Part shown: positions 1 to 8,671 of the stretch, in pieces
Layout: the number at the start of each line of letters is the position of its first letter
How positions within the stretch are numbered: the first letter of the stretch is position 1
From: Bacteroides luhongzhouii
GTDB lineage: Bacteria > Bacteroidota > Bacteroidia > Bacteroidales > Bacteroidaceae
NCBI RefSeq assembly: GCF_009193295.2
Contig: NZ_CP059973.1
Coordinates: forward strand, 3,534,001 to 3,598,000
Reading direction: 5' to 3'
DNA length: 64,000 nucleotides
Position numbers and translations under genes: made by a program
Notes under the pieces: model-generated
What the model was told of the DNA's origin: nothing
The model's input: the letters and a program-made list of their open reading frames with translations, nothing else
The model's database searches: none

Positions 1-1077
1 AATATTCCTTATACCTATAAGGATGAAGAGGGGAAGGAGGTACAGTATAAGGATATAAATGGTAATCCTCTTTATATCTCTCCTGGACATTTTGAAGGAA
101 TGTTGGATAATGGATATGCAAATTTTCGTTCGGAAGAACGCGGTGGAATTGATCAATATGATTTTAATGTATCATTTAATTTTAATGATCGGGTATATTT
201 AGGGTTGACGCTGGGTGCTTATTCTGTAGATTATAACAAGTATACTTTTTATGATGAGGATTATGGAAACGATGAAGGATATAGTTTGCAGAGTTGGAAT
301 AGAATAAAGGGGTCTGGCTTTGACGTGAAGTTGGGGGCTATTATTCGTCCTTTTGAATATTCGCCTTTTCGAGTTGGATTAGCTATACATACGCCAATAT
401 TCTATAGTTTGGATTATAAAACGAGTGCACAAGTTATATCGGATGTGATGGATGTTGTAACTGGAGAAATAAAGGGATATGACGTGAGATCATGGGATAA
501 TCTTCCAGGAAAAGGGGATATGATTCTTCCTTTCGATTTTCAAACTCCTTGGACTTATAATGTAAGTTTAGGATATACGGTGGGCAAAAGCTTGGCTTTG
601 GGAGCAGAGTATGAGTATCAAGATTATTCTTCCATGAAATTTAAAGATACCGAAGGTAATTCTTCGGCTTATGAATTTGAGAATAGTACGACATCTATGT
701 TGAAAGGGGTTAGTACGGTTCGTCTTGGTTTAGAGTATAAAGTGATTCCACAATTTGCTTTTAGGGCAGGTTATAATTATACTACGGCTGCTTTCCATAA
801 GGATGCTTTCAAGGATTTGCCAATTAATTCTATCCAGACAGATACGGACTTTGCCAATTCTAAATCAATGAGTAATTATACATTGGGTATTGGTTATCGC
901 GGATCAATGTTTTATGCTGATTTGGCTTATAAGTTCTCTACGTATAAAGAAAACTTCTATCCGTTTGTGAATGGATTTATAGATGAAGATGGTAGTACAG
1001 TCATTGGTTCACCGGAAGCAACGAAAGTTACGAATACACGCAGTCAAGTGTTGTTTACCGTAGGTATGCGCTTCTAA
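1..1077 (+). CDS. FadL/OMPP1-like outer-membrane protein (5' end missing)
   Basis: This is the 3' part of a gene that is already open at base 1, so the internal ATG at 100 is not the real start. The product looks like an outer-membrane beta-barrel of the OMPP1/FadL/TodX family, which moves hydrophobic compounds across the outer membrane. What can be seen is a series of alternating aromatic/polar strands, several phrases of the type 'LGLEYKVIPQFAFRAGYNYT' and 'YTLGIGYRG', and a last strand that ends in Phe (VGMRF), as is usual for barrel proteins. Bacteroides genomes often label such proteins 'hemin receptor', but nothing here shows haem use. The family call is fairly safe; the transported compound is unknown. 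Confidence 0.75.
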   Translation, partial: NIPYTYKDEEGKEVQYKDINGNPLYISPGHFEGMLDNGYANFRSEERGGIDQYDFNVSFNFNDRVYLGLTLGAYSVDYNKYTFYDEDYGNDEGYSLQSWNRIKGSGFDVKLGAIIRPFEYSPFRVGLAIHTPIFYSLDYKTSAQVISDVMDVVTGEIKGYDVRSWDNLPGKGDMILPFDFQTPWTYNVSLGYTVGKSLALGAEYEYQDYSSMKFKDTEGNSSAYEFENSTTSMLKGVSTVRLGLEYKVIPQFAFRAGYNYTTAAFHKDAFKDLPINSIQTDTDFANSKSMSNYTLGIGYRGSMFYADLAYKFSTYKENFYPFVNGFIDEDGSTVIGSPEATKVTNTRSQVLFTVGMRF

Positions 1078-1123
1078 TCTAATAAAGAGACAGTTTTCAA
1101 TTTCAATAATAACTTTTGTGTGT

Positions 1124-1172
1124 AAAAAATCCCTGGAATGCTGAGTGTCTACAGCGGTTCCGGGGATTTTTA
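1124..1172. terminator. Bidirectional intrinsic terminator
   Basis: A 14-bp stem with one G-T wobble (arms 1124-1137 and 1158-1171) encloses a loop of about 20 bases. An A-run lies on the left and a T-run on the right, so it can end transcription from both sides. It sits between the convergent FadL-like gene and the fimbrillin-like gene. Confidence 0.8.
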
Positions 1173-1198
1173 TTAGTATCACTTTTTATTCTTTAGTC

Positions 1199-2008
1199 TT
1201 ATCTGAATAGTGGAGTTCGTTCGTCAATGATTCCGCGTCTTGCGTACATTTTTACTGCTACAGGAGTTCCGGCTTCTATGGTAATGTCCTCCTCTGCAAT
1301 GATAGGTTCTTCTTTACCGTCTTCAAGGATAACCGTTCCTATTTTCTCGCCGGCTTTGATGATCTGCGGAATCAAGTTAGTCAAGATACCTTCAGATACT
1401 TTCCGGATATCAATGTATTCCGGTTTTGCATTGGGGTCAGCTTCGATTTTGCCGCTGAACAGGTCTTGCACACCTTTGTTCTTCAAGAAAAGTTTAACGA
1501 TTGCTTTACCTTCGTACGGCTGGTTGTTCTCGTCAAGCAGAACGACGGGCGTTGTCATTCTCTTAAATGCAAGAGCAACGTTCTTAGAACCTTTGTTGGC
1601 TTGGGCTGTACCGAACAAATATTCTAAGCCACCCTTGATTTCACGATAGCGGCTGCCCAATGATCTGGTAGTAGCAGCTTCGCCGGTCAATTCAGGGTAA
1701 TGAGCATAGAAAGTAACCGTTTCCGAATCGGTGCCTGCTTCGTTCCAGGTCTGGCTATCCATGCCTATGGCAAACGGATGATAATCCTGCTCGGCAACGG
1801 ACATGGAGATGACATCTCCGGCAGCGAAATTGCTCTTTAACGGAAGTGTCAGACTGCTGCTGTTACGAGTAAGAGCATTGTTGATACTTTGGTCAATAGA
1901 AGTGGAAAAGTCGATCACTCCTTTACTGGGATCTTGCAGTTCTTCTTGCTGTTGACAACTGAACAGGCATACTGATGCCATAACAAATAAAAGGCTTTTT
2001 CTTTTCAT
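1199..2008 (-). CDS. Fimbrillin-like lipoprotein
   Basis: A 269-residue lipoprotein that resembles the fimbrillin/Mfa-type family of Bacteroidales cell-surface proteins. The N-terminus is a lipoprotein signal (MKRKSLLFVMASVCLFSC, lipobox LFSC with the lipidated Cys at residue 18). It is followed by the usual 'VIDFSTSI..., TR' start of the mature domain, a 'GDVISM' segment and a 'YAHYP' segment seen in fimbrillin-fold N-terminal domains. It is a single gene without the neighbours (Mfa2 anchor, tip proteins) of a fimbrial operon, so it may be a stand-alone surface lipoprotein rather than a fimbrial subunit. Its function is unknown. Confidence 0.65.
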   Translation of the reverse strand: MKRKSLLFVMASVCLFSCQQQEELQDPSKGVIDFSTSIDQSINNALTRNSSSLTLPLKSNFAAGDVISMSVAEQDYHPFAIGMDSQTWNEAGTDSETVTFYAHYPELTGEAATTRSLGSRYREIKGGLEYLFGTAQANKGSKNVALAFKRMTTPVVLLDENNQPYEGKAIVKLFLKNKGVQDLFSGKIEADPNAKPEYIDIRKVSEGILTNLIPQIIKAGEKIGTVILEDGKEEPIIAEEDITIEAGTPVAVKMYARRGIIDERTPLFR

Positions 2009-2047
2009 TTGAGAGTAATTAATAGGTTAATAATAGTGAGAGGTTTT

Positions 2048-2518
2048 CTAATATTCTACTCTGTCTTCTTTGGCCACCCAGGCTTTGAAGGCAGTAAGGG
2101 CTTCATTATGTAGTAGGATTTCGGAAGGCAGCTTTCTGTCTTCAGGCTTCAGTTCCAGTTCGTCATAGATAAAAGAGTCGTCGAAGCCGATGTTCTTGGC
2201 ATCGGTCTTGTTGTTTCCATAGTACATCTTATCCAGGCGTGCCCAGTAAATAGCACCCAAGCACATGGGGCAAGGTTCGCAGGAAGTATAGATTTCGTAT
2301 CCGCTAAGATCAAACGTTCCGAGTTTGGCAGCTGCGGCACGTATGGCGCTTACTTCGGCGTGAGCCGTAGGATCACAAGATGCAGTGACACGGTTAACTC
2401 CTGTTGCAACTATTTCTCCATCTTTCGTGGCAATCACAGCACCGAAAGGACCTCCACCATTTTCAACATTCTCTTTAGAAAGCTCAATCGCTTTTCTCAT
2501 TAAAGCTTCTTTAGTCAT
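2048..2518 (-). CDS. guaD: Guanine deaminase-like nucleoside/base deaminase
   Basis: A cytoplasmic zinc deaminase of 156 residues. The zinc and catalytic signature is complete: HAE at residues 53-55 (His53 ligand, Glu55 proton shuttle) and PCPMC at 82-86 (Cys83 and Cys86 ligands). The length, the 'TSCEPCPMCLGAIYWAR' block and the 'GFDDSFIYDEL' block after it fit the Bacillus GuaD-type guanine deaminase (guanine to xanthine plus ammonia) better than tRNA adenosine deaminase TadA. The gene is monocistronic, with its own promoter-like site just upstream. The cytidine-deaminase fold is certain; guanine as substrate is inferred from resemblance. Confidence 0.8.
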   Translation of the reverse strand: MTKEALMRKAIELSKENVENGGGPFGAVIATKDGEIVATGVNRVTASCDPTAHAEVSAIRAAAAKLGTFDLSGYEIYTSCEPCPMCLGAIYWARLDKMYYGNNKTDAKNIGFDDSFIYDELELKPEDRKLPSEILLHNEALTAFKAWVAKEDRVEY

Positions 2519-2566
2519 GGCACAAAAAATATATTGTTAGTTTCATTTTCTCTTTGCTTCTTTCTA

Positions 2567-2596
2567 CAAAGATAGAAAAAACTAACAATATACAAT
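2567..2596 (-). promoter_or_regulatory. Bacteroides-type promoter of the guanine deaminase gene
   Basis: On the minus strand a perfect -7 element (TATCTTTG, 2574-2567) is preceded after 18 bases by ATTG (2596-2593), close to the TTTG -33 element. It lies about 50 bases upstream of the ATG. Confidence 0.5.
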
Positions 2597-2673
2597 GGAA
2601 TGTCCCTATTAATTTTTTAACAATACCGGTAGAATCCGGAAAAAGGAGGAACTTATTTTTGCTTTATTTAGGG

Positions 2674-3660
2674 TTATAGCTTACCCAAGATCTTGTCCAT
2701 TACCCAGTTAGTCAACGTTGCGCTTTCACCGTCGCAAGAGCAAACCGATTTACCCAATAAGTGATCTACTACTGCTTGGATAAGAGGCTGTTGTACGTGT
2801 TCCGGGTTACCGATGCAGATTTCTTCCCGTCCTTTTTCGGTATGCAGTCCGATAGGTTCGTAAGTAAAGACAGAGAAGCAAATCATTCCTTTGTCACCGA
2901 TAATCTCTATGCGGTCTTCGCGGGCAGAATCGTGGGCTACGAAGCACCAGGAACCACTACCCACCAATCCGTTGTCAAATTGGAAACAGGCGCTTAATGT
3001 ATCTTCGGCAGGATAAAGCCCGCCGCGATTACTCTTGTAACCGCTTGCTTCGAGGATGCAACCGAACATATCCTGCAACAAATCAATCTGATGCGGAGCA
3101 AGGTCGTAGAAGTAGCCGCCTCCGGCAATGTCAGCCTGCACACGCCAGGGAAGATTATCGCGATTGTAATCCAGATCGCGTGGTGGCTGGGCAAAACGAA
3201 TCTGTACATTGATAACGTTGCCGATCGTCCCGTTCTCTACTAATTCTTTTACTTTCTGGAAATAGGGAAGATAACGGCGATAGTATGCTACGAAACAGGG
3301 AACTCCCGTTTCATTGGATATGCGGTTGATTCGGGTACATTCTTCATACGTCACCGCCATTGGCTTCTCAATATAGGCCGGTTTGCCCGCTTTCATGGAC
3401 ATAATGGCATACGTAGCGTGTGAAGAAGGAGGAGTGGCGATATAGACAGCGTTTACTTCCGGATCATCTATCAACTCCTGTGCATCGTCATACCATTTTT
3501 TGATTCCTCTCTCTTTGGCATACGCTTTCGCTTTCGCGCCGTCACGACTCATCACGGCTACGACTTCCGAATGTTCTACTTTCTGGAAAGCGGGACCGCT
3601 TTTCGTTTTAGTTACTTCTCCGCAGCCAATGAAACCCCATTTGATAATCTTTTCATTCAT
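2674..3660 (-). CDS. Gfo/Idh/MocA family oxidoreductase
   Basis: A 328-residue NAD(P)-dependent dehydrogenase-like protein. The N-terminal Rossmann domain starts with GFIGCGEV (residues 9-16), the dinucleotide-binding glycine motif. The family's EKP motif follows at 98-100 (Lys99 usually binds substrate and cofactor), and a 'GGGYFYDLAPHQIDLL' block belongs to the C-terminal alpha/beta domain. There is no signal peptide, so it should act in the cytoplasm. Enzymes of this family oxidise or reduce sugars, inositols or related polyols. The neighbouring deaminase gives no hint of the substrate. The family is certain; the reaction is unknown. Confidence 0.85.
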   Translation of the reverse strand: MNEKIIKWGFIGCGEVTKTKSGPAFQKVEHSEVVAVMSRDGAKAKAYAKERGIKKWYDDAQELIDDPEVNAVYIATPPSSHATYAIMSMKAGKPAYIEKPMAVTYEECTRINRISNETGVPCFVAYYRRYLPYFQKVKELVENGTIGNVINVQIRFAQPPRDLDYNRDNLPWRVQADIAGGGYFYDLAPHQIDLLQDMFGCILEASGYKSNRGGLYPAEDTLSACFQFDNGLVGSGSWCFVAHDSAREDRIEIIGDKGMICFSVFTYEPIGLHTEKGREEICIGNPEHVQQPLIQAVVDHLLGKSVCSCDGESATLTNWVMDKILGKL

Positions 3661-3697
3661 AATATAATATACCTATTGTGTCTGTTCTAACAACCCC

Positions 3698-3729
3698 CAA
3701 AGATAAAGCTATTTTTTGTCAAGAGCAAC
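3698..3729 (-). promoter_or_regulatory. Bacteroides-type promoter of the oxidoreductase gene
   Basis: On the minus strand TATCTTTG (3705-3698) is preceded after 20 bases by GTTG (3729-3726), a fair match to the TTTG/TAnnTTTG pair. It lies about 40 bases upstream of the ATG at 3660. Confidence 0.45.
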
Positions 3730-3763
3730 TTTATTGATTATTAACTTAGCAGGGACAGTGGGA

Positions 3764-3846
3764 AAACAGACATTATGCTTTGTTTCAATAGAAGCTCCGT
3801 TTTACCGGAACAGAGGCTCTGTTTCAGGCAAACATAACGTCTGTTT
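3764..3846. repeat. Inverted repeat in the 430-base spacer 3661-4090
   Basis: Two 14-base arms (3764-3777 and 3833-3846, 13 of 14 matching) face each other. Between them are further CTGTTTC/GGAACAG-type words that can form nested hairpins. I see no gene in this spacer apart from this element, the upstream promoter and the terminator at 3981-4008. Confidence 0.5.
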
Positions 3847-3972
3847 GAGGCGGATATATGCTTCATTTCGGTAAGAAGCAAGGTGAACACTGCTGATCCT
3901 CCGGCTGAAGAGCCGTAACCACCAGGCAAAGCGAAAAGAAAGCCGGGGCGGGGAGAGGTTTTCTCCGGATGG

Positions 3973-4008
3973 ATAAAAAGAAAGGAGGGAATTGCGACTC
4001 CCTCCTTT
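3973..4008 (-). terminator. Intrinsic terminator of PUL 1
   Basis: A perfect 10-bp stem (3981-3990 with 3999-4008) encloses an 8-base loop and is followed on the minus strand by a short T-run (CTTTTTAT). It lies about 85 bases after the stop of the last gene of the PUL (4091) and is the best candidate for the end of that operon. Confidence 0.8.
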
Positions 4009-4090
4009 GTGTGCAGTTTAATTGAAACTACTTTATCATTAACTCTGTAAAGATACGACATTCGAAAGCGAAAGTCAAGTCTTTGGGAGT

Positions 4091-5557
4091 TTATTTCTCG
4101 TAATACACATCCATTGTGATAGTATTGAGCTCCTTCTTTTCTCCAAGAGTAATACTCTTTATCCTTATAATACCCATTTTATTTTTGTTCGTGTTTTTAA
4201 AGACAAGAACATCATTTTCGGTTACAGTAGGAGTGCTCGTTGAAGGATTGAGGCTGCCAATATCTTTCTTTATATCTGTAATTTCGCCATTCAATACTTT
4301 CTGAATCAACGTGTTTTCAGTTTCCTTTTTTGAATCCAGTAACTTGAATTGAGTTTTCAGCGAAGTGCGTACAGTGGAATAATCCTTGCCATCACTGGAT
4401 AGGGGTGAATCACCACATATTTGTGCCTTCATGAAATTATCGTTGATGTTGGCCGGATTGAGCAGGCGTGCTGCTGCGCTGCTAGTAGCATCCATGGCAA
4501 AGTCTACATTTGCTTGATTATCAAACAAGTCGCAAGGTGTGATTGTGCGTCCTGCAGAAGCGTCGAAAAGAGCACATTCAGTGGCCGGAGCTCCTAATGT
4601 TATATTCTCCCAATAAAGATAAGTAAGTACTACCGTGGCTTTCTTCACTTTCACCGTACCAATAGAGGCTGTCTCCTTATCGCTTTTACCATAAATCAGA
4701 GTCACTGTAAATTCGGTGTCGGCATCCACTTCCGGTGCTTTGAAGGTAAAACCTGTCGCTCCGGGATTGGTTATGACTATGTCGGACGAGACACCTCCTG
4801 CTTTTGTCAGGCGAACCGTGCTGACTACATTCAGGTTAGTCCCTTCAATCGTGACATCTTTTCCCGTTTCCACTTCCCGGCTGTCACTTGCCACACTACC
4901 ACCGGGAACAACTTCTTTCACCGTAAATTTGCCCGGCACTATCAATGTCTGATCGTTTCCAAGCGAATTATCATACACAAGCGTGATCGTAAATTCGGTA
5001 TCGGCATCTACTTCCGGTGCTTTGAAAGTGATTTCGGTAGCCTTCTTATTGTCAATCGTAACAGACTCTCCATTGGCTTGAATAGCCTTGATGATATTCA
5101 GGTTCGTTCCTGTGATAGTGATTACATCTCCTGGTTTTACCTCACCTGATAAGGTCGTGGAAGTGGTAGGGATGACAGGAGCAATATAAACAGTCAGTTC
5201 CTCACATACAACGAGACGATGAACGGAGTTGTAAAGCACAGCGAGAGAAATAACATTTGTCTCTTCGAACACTTCCGTAGGTACGTAAACCGTGAGCGAT
5301 TGATGGTCACGATCTGCCTGCGGCGTTTTGATATCTAACGTAGTAACATCACCAAAGTAAACTTTAGATATGAGATGCATATTGTCACCCGTCAGAGTGA
5401 TGGTTTCTCCCGGTTGTACGGTTGTTGCCCCCATGGTGTTGACAGACGTTTGCGGAATATCAATATCATTATCGCGGGTGCATCCGTTCAGCAGGCATAT
5501 CAGGCAGCACAAGGCTGCCGTCAATGCGGTGGTTAATGTATAATTTCTTTTTTTCAT
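4091..5557 (-). CDS. IPT/TIG-domain surface lipoprotein (SusE/F position)
   Basis: A 488-residue lipoprotein encoded last in PUL 1. The signal peptide ends in the lipobox LNGC. Three Ig-like IPT/TIG repeats follow (about residues 38-125, 126-215 and 216-307), each with the typical 'pGd.itItG.nl..i..v' opening. A C-terminal domain of about 180 residues ends in 'ITMDVYYEK'; I do not recognise it. Proteins in this place of a PUL usually bind the glycan at the cell surface beside SusC/SusD. The C-terminal domain resembles the end of the neighbouring protein (5570-7141, ending 'ITFDVYYQR'), so the two look like paralogues. It starts 12 bases after the upstream gene's stop, clearly in the same operon. 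Confidence 0.75.
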   Translation of the reverse strand: MKKRNYTLTTALTAALCCLICLLNGCTRDNDIDIPQTSVNTMGATTVQPGETITLTGDNMHLISKVYFGDVTTLDIKTPQADRDHQSLTVYVPTEVFEETNVISLAVLYNSVHRLVVCEELTVYIAPVIPTTSTTLSGEVKPGDVITITGTNLNIIKAIQANGESVTIDNKKATEITFKAPEVDADTEFTITLVYDNSLGNDQTLIVPGKFTVKEVVPGGSVASDSREVETGKDVTIEGTNLNVVSTVRLTKAGGVSSDIVITNPGATGFTFKAPEVDADTEFTVTLIYGKSDKETASIGTVKVKKATVVLTYLYWENITLGAPATECALFDASAGRTITPCDLFDNQANVDFAMDATSSAAARLLNPANINDNFMKAQICGDSPLSSDGKDYSTVRTSLKTQFKLLDSKKETENTLIQKVLNGEITDIKKDIGSLNPSTSTPTVTENDVLVFKNTNKNKMGIIRIKSITLGEKKELNTITMDVYYEK

Positions 5558-5569
5558 GTTCTTTCTTTT

Positions 5570-7141
5570 TTAGCGTTGATAGTAAACATCGAATGTAATG
5601 TAGGCGATACCTTGATTATTCTTGTCGCCGTTATTGATGTTGTTGGTCTGACTGTAATCTACGAATACATCCAGAATATCAAGAATACCATATTTATCCT
5701 TGTGGTTATTGTAGAATACGACTACACTGCCTTTATCAAATACCTGTTCGCTTACGAAACCTTCCGGTTCTTTGGGCATACCCGACGAGTCTTTGTCATT
5801 CGGCTTGCGCGTACGTGCAGAACTCTTGGTTATATTCAGACTGGTAAAGAGTGACGGAGTGATTTCCAGTTGATCTCTGCCTGCTCTGATTTGTTCGATA
5901 AGCGCGGCATGAGTGGTAGGATTCAGAACATAGAACCTTGTTTGCACTGCCGTGAAAGGAGCAAATATCGTGAAGTTCTCCGCATTAGGCACAGCCGCTG
6001 TTCCGCACCAGTAATTCTTCAAGTTGTTTTTGGTGTTGGCCGGATCAGGATTAAGTATCGCATCCGGTGAATTGAGTGCAAAGTCGAGTCCGCTGTTCAC
6101 ATATCCGGCGAAGTCTATCTTATCAAAATTCTCTTCCTCTTTCAGTACACAAGGAGTGCATATCGGATTGCCGTCCGCAGAATTACCGTTGAGCATACTG
6201 CCATAACCATACTTGCTGTTACGCGTTCCTATTGCCTGATTGGCACTGAACAAGTTCTTCATGCGAATCACCTCGCAAGCGTCGGATAAGATAATTTCCT
6301 TCGTTTCTCTATAATAGGTCACTTTAATCTTCACGGTGCGTGTCTCCGGCAAAGTGGGTACTCTGAAAACAATGGTACTTCCATCCTGGCTGACCGGTGC
6401 ATACTTTTCTTCTCCGAAATAGATATACTCAATCAGGTTGAGGTTTTTGCCGCCCAATGTGAGCAGGCTTCTTTCCATTAGACTTTCCTGATCTATCTTC
6501 TCTATTTCCGGTTCATCCTTTTCTACAATAAAGTCACCGGACTCTCCTTTAATTTCAGATTCGCCTCCTGTCTGGTTGGTATACTTTAATGATACAGTTG
6601 CCTCGTCATCAATAATAAACGGCACTTTTACCGCGATCTCTTTTTCACTTTGATAAATGATCTCTCCCTCTTCGTCGCCCATAAAGACCTTTGAGATAAT
6701 GTCAAGGTCAGCTCCCAAAATCTCGACGTTGTTTCCTACTCTTCCACCTTTCGGGAAGTCAGTCACATGTGGAGTAGGATAGGTGACGGAGAATGATTGC
6801 GCACTTTCTGTGCGGGTGCTTTCGCCGGCATCGTCCTTGCGGGAAGTGGCAAGCACGATTTTTCCGCTTTTTGTTCCTTCACGTGGCACAACAATCACGA
6901 TTTCCTGTTGTGACAGTTTATAAAGTATCTGGCTTTCTACACCACCGATGGTTGCAGAAACGATATCGCGCAGATTACTACCTTTCACCGTAATCTCCGT
7001 ACCGGCTTTTCCGCTGGTTGGGGTAAACTCACTGATTTCCGGTGCACCTTGTATTTCAGTTTCAATACTCAACTTTTCGTTGCAGCCCGTCAGTGCCGCA
7101 AGTACGAAAAGGAGGATGAAGTAATGAAGTTTATTTTTCAT
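5570..7141 (-). CDS. IPT/TIG-domain surface lipoprotein (SusE/F position)
   Basis: A 523-residue lipoprotein directly after susD. The signal peptide ends in LTGC. IPT/TIG Ig-like domains are seen at about residues 34-120, 121-205 and 212-290, then a C-terminal region of about 230 residues with a 'CTPCVL' motif and an aromatic-rich end. It is the probable surface glycan-binding protein of PUL 1. The C-terminal domain shares features with that of the next gene (a 'NxxxDFALNxxxAxLNP' stretch and a final 'DVYYxR/K'), which suggests duplication followed by divergence. No enzyme motif is visible. Binding to the PUL's polysaccharide is inferred from position. Confidence 0.75.
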   Translation of the reverse strand: MKNKLHYFILLFVLAALTGCNEKLSIETEIQGAPEISEFTPTSGKAGTEITVKGSNLRDIVSATIGGVESQILYKLSQQEIVIVVPREGTKSGKIVLATSRKDDAGESTRTESAQSFSVTYPTPHVTDFPKGGRVGNNVEILGADLDIISKVFMGDEEGEIIYQSEKEIAVKVPFIIDDEATVSLKYTNQTGGESEIKGESGDFIVEKDEPEIEKIDQESLMERSLLTLGGKNLNLIEYIYFGEEKYAPVSQDGSTIVFRVPTLPETRTVKIKVTYYRETKEIILSDACEVIRMKNLFSANQAIGTRNSKYGYGSMLNGNSADGNPICTPCVLKEEENFDKIDFAGYVNSGLDFALNSPDAILNPDPANTKNNLKNYWCGTAAVPNAENFTIFAPFTAVQTRFYVLNPTTHAALIEQIRAGRDQLEITPSLFTSLNITKSSARTRKPNDKDSSGMPKEPEGFVSEQVFDKGSVVVFYNNHKDKYGILDILDVFVDYSQTNNINNGDKNNQGIAYITFDVYYQR

Positions 7142-7160
7142 GCTGTTTTCGTTTTAAAGA

Positions 7161-8651
7161 TTAGTAATTGGGATTCTGGGTAACTACGCTCGGATTATTG
7201 TCTATCACGCTTTGCGGGATAGGAAGCAGTAGTTGCCAGTCGGCAATCTTATTCACAGTGAAAGCATATTTGTCATAGAAACCTTCCGTTTCGGTGATTT
7301 GCTTGTTGACTACTTCCACTGCTTTGCCCCAACGCAGGAGGTCGAACCAACGTTGGTTCTCGAATGCCAGTTCCAGACGGCGTTCTTTTTCCAGTTTTTC
7401 GCGGAAAGCATATCTCACAGGCACTTCAGAAGCAGCTATGGCAGCCAGTCCGGCACGGCGGCGCACTTCGTTGAGATAAGGAAGTCCGGTGGCGGGGCCA
7501 TCTGTTTCGTTCAACACTTCGGCATACATAAGCAGCACATCGGCATGACGAATGACAGGCCAGTCGTTTTCTCCATCATAACGTACGCTCACGGGAGAAA
7601 CGAACTTCTTGATATAAGCCGATTGATCTGAAATGACCACCGGGTCTTTCTTGCTCGGATCGATATAATGGTCGGTCACGCTGGCCTCCTTACGCAAATC
7701 ACCTTCCGGATAAATTCCGAGAACTTCTGTTGTCGGATAGTTACGTCCGTCACCGTCACCCGTCACTACATTGGCGCCGCTCTTGGTAGGAGCAAAAGTA
7801 TTGGCAAAAGGCGAGCCGATACCCAGACTACCGGATTTATAGCGGATGGCAAAGATAATCTCATCGTTCATTTCTTTGGAAATATCGAATACATCGGAAT
7901 AACTAACCGTCAACTGATCTCCTTTTACATCCACCACAGCTTTGAGCAAGCTCTTGGCTTCCGTATATTTCCCAAGAGTCAGGTAAACTTTGGCCAGCAG
8001 GGATTGAGCCGCTGCCTGCGTCACCCGTCCCAAGTCTGCTATGTTGTATGTAATTCCTTCCAAGTTGTCAACGGATCTTTGAAGGTCGTCGATAATCTGC
8101 TTGTAAGTCGCTTCCACGCTGCTACGATCTTTTTTCATGGCTTCGGCCACACTCAATTCCTCCGTAACAATGAAGGTAGGGCCGAAAAGACGTACGAGGT
8201 TGAAGTAATGGTATGCACGGATGAAACGTACTTCTCCTTCAAATTGTGCCCGTTTCTTCTCGTTGGTTACGACAGCCAGATTCTCGGGAGCCAATACGTT
8301 ATTGCAACTGTTGATATTGCTGTAAGTGGCTTCCCAGTAAGTACGTATGTTGGCATTGCTGGCATCCATGGTACCGAGGTCCAGCGCCTGTTGTTGCAGG
8401 AACGCATCGTTGGTCGAACTGTTGCTGTTCATACGCGTATTGTCGGCACGCAGTTCGGTCAGTGTCCATTCGATATTCAATGGAGCCTGCATTCCTCCGT
8501 AGCAACCGATGACGGCAGTATTCATTTCGGCTTCATTCTTGTAGAATGAACCGTCGGGGATATAGGAGTCCGGTGTAATGTTGAGGTCGCAGGAAGAAAG
8601 ACCCAATACACAAGCGGACAGACTGGCGGTAAATATATGTTTTAGTTTCAT
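7161..8651 (-). CDS. SusD-like outer-membrane glycan-binding lipoprotein
   Basis: A 496-residue RagB/SusD family protein. The lipoprotein signal ends in LSSC. The N-terminal SusD-like segment has 'FYKNEAEMNTAVIGCYGGMQ'. TPR-like helices carry 'EVRFIRAYHYFNLVRLFG', and the C-terminal SusD block has 'VRRRAGL', 'ERRLELAFENQRWFDLLRWG' and 'LLPIPQSVIDNNP'. All of these are standard for the family. It forms the lid of the SusC transporter encoded just upstream (20-base gap) and binds oligosaccharide at the cell surface. The ligand is probably a uronic-acid glycan, judging from the enzymes of the operon. Confidence 0.95.
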   Translation of the reverse strand: MKLKHIFTASLSACVLGLSSCDLNITPDSYIPDGSFYKNEAEMNTAVIGCYGGMQAPLNIEWTLTELRADNTRMNSNSSTNDAFLQQQALDLGTMDASNANIRTYWEATYSNINSCNNVLAPENLAVVTNEKKRAQFEGEVRFIRAYHYFNLVRLFGPTFIVTEELSVAEAMKKDRSSVEATYKQIIDDLQRSVDNLEGITYNIADLGRVTQAAAQSLLAKVYLTLGKYTEAKSLLKAVVDVKGDQLTVSYSDVFDISKEMNDEIIFAIRYKSGSLGIGSPFANTFAPTKSGANVVTGDGDGRNYPTTEVLGIYPEGDLRKEASVTDHYIDPSKKDPVVISDQSAYIKKFVSPVSVRYDGENDWPVIRHADVLLMYAEVLNETDGPATGLPYLNEVRRRAGLAAIAASEVPVRYAFREKLEKERRLELAFENQRWFDLLRWGKAVEVVNKQITETEGFYDKYAFTVNKIADWQLLLPIPQSVIDNNPSVVTQNPNY

Positions 8652-8671
8652 TACTGTACGTTTTAAGGTGA

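Noticed and set aside
3741-4061. 106-codon frame on the minus strand after the oxidoreductase gene
   Set aside because: It runs through the strong terminator hairpin at 3981-4008 and the inverted repeat at 3764-3846, has no recognisable domain and no promoter; read as chance coding.
7668-8549. 293-codon plus-strand frame opposite the PUL 1 susD
   Set aside because: Shadow of a certain gene, with no start context or domain.
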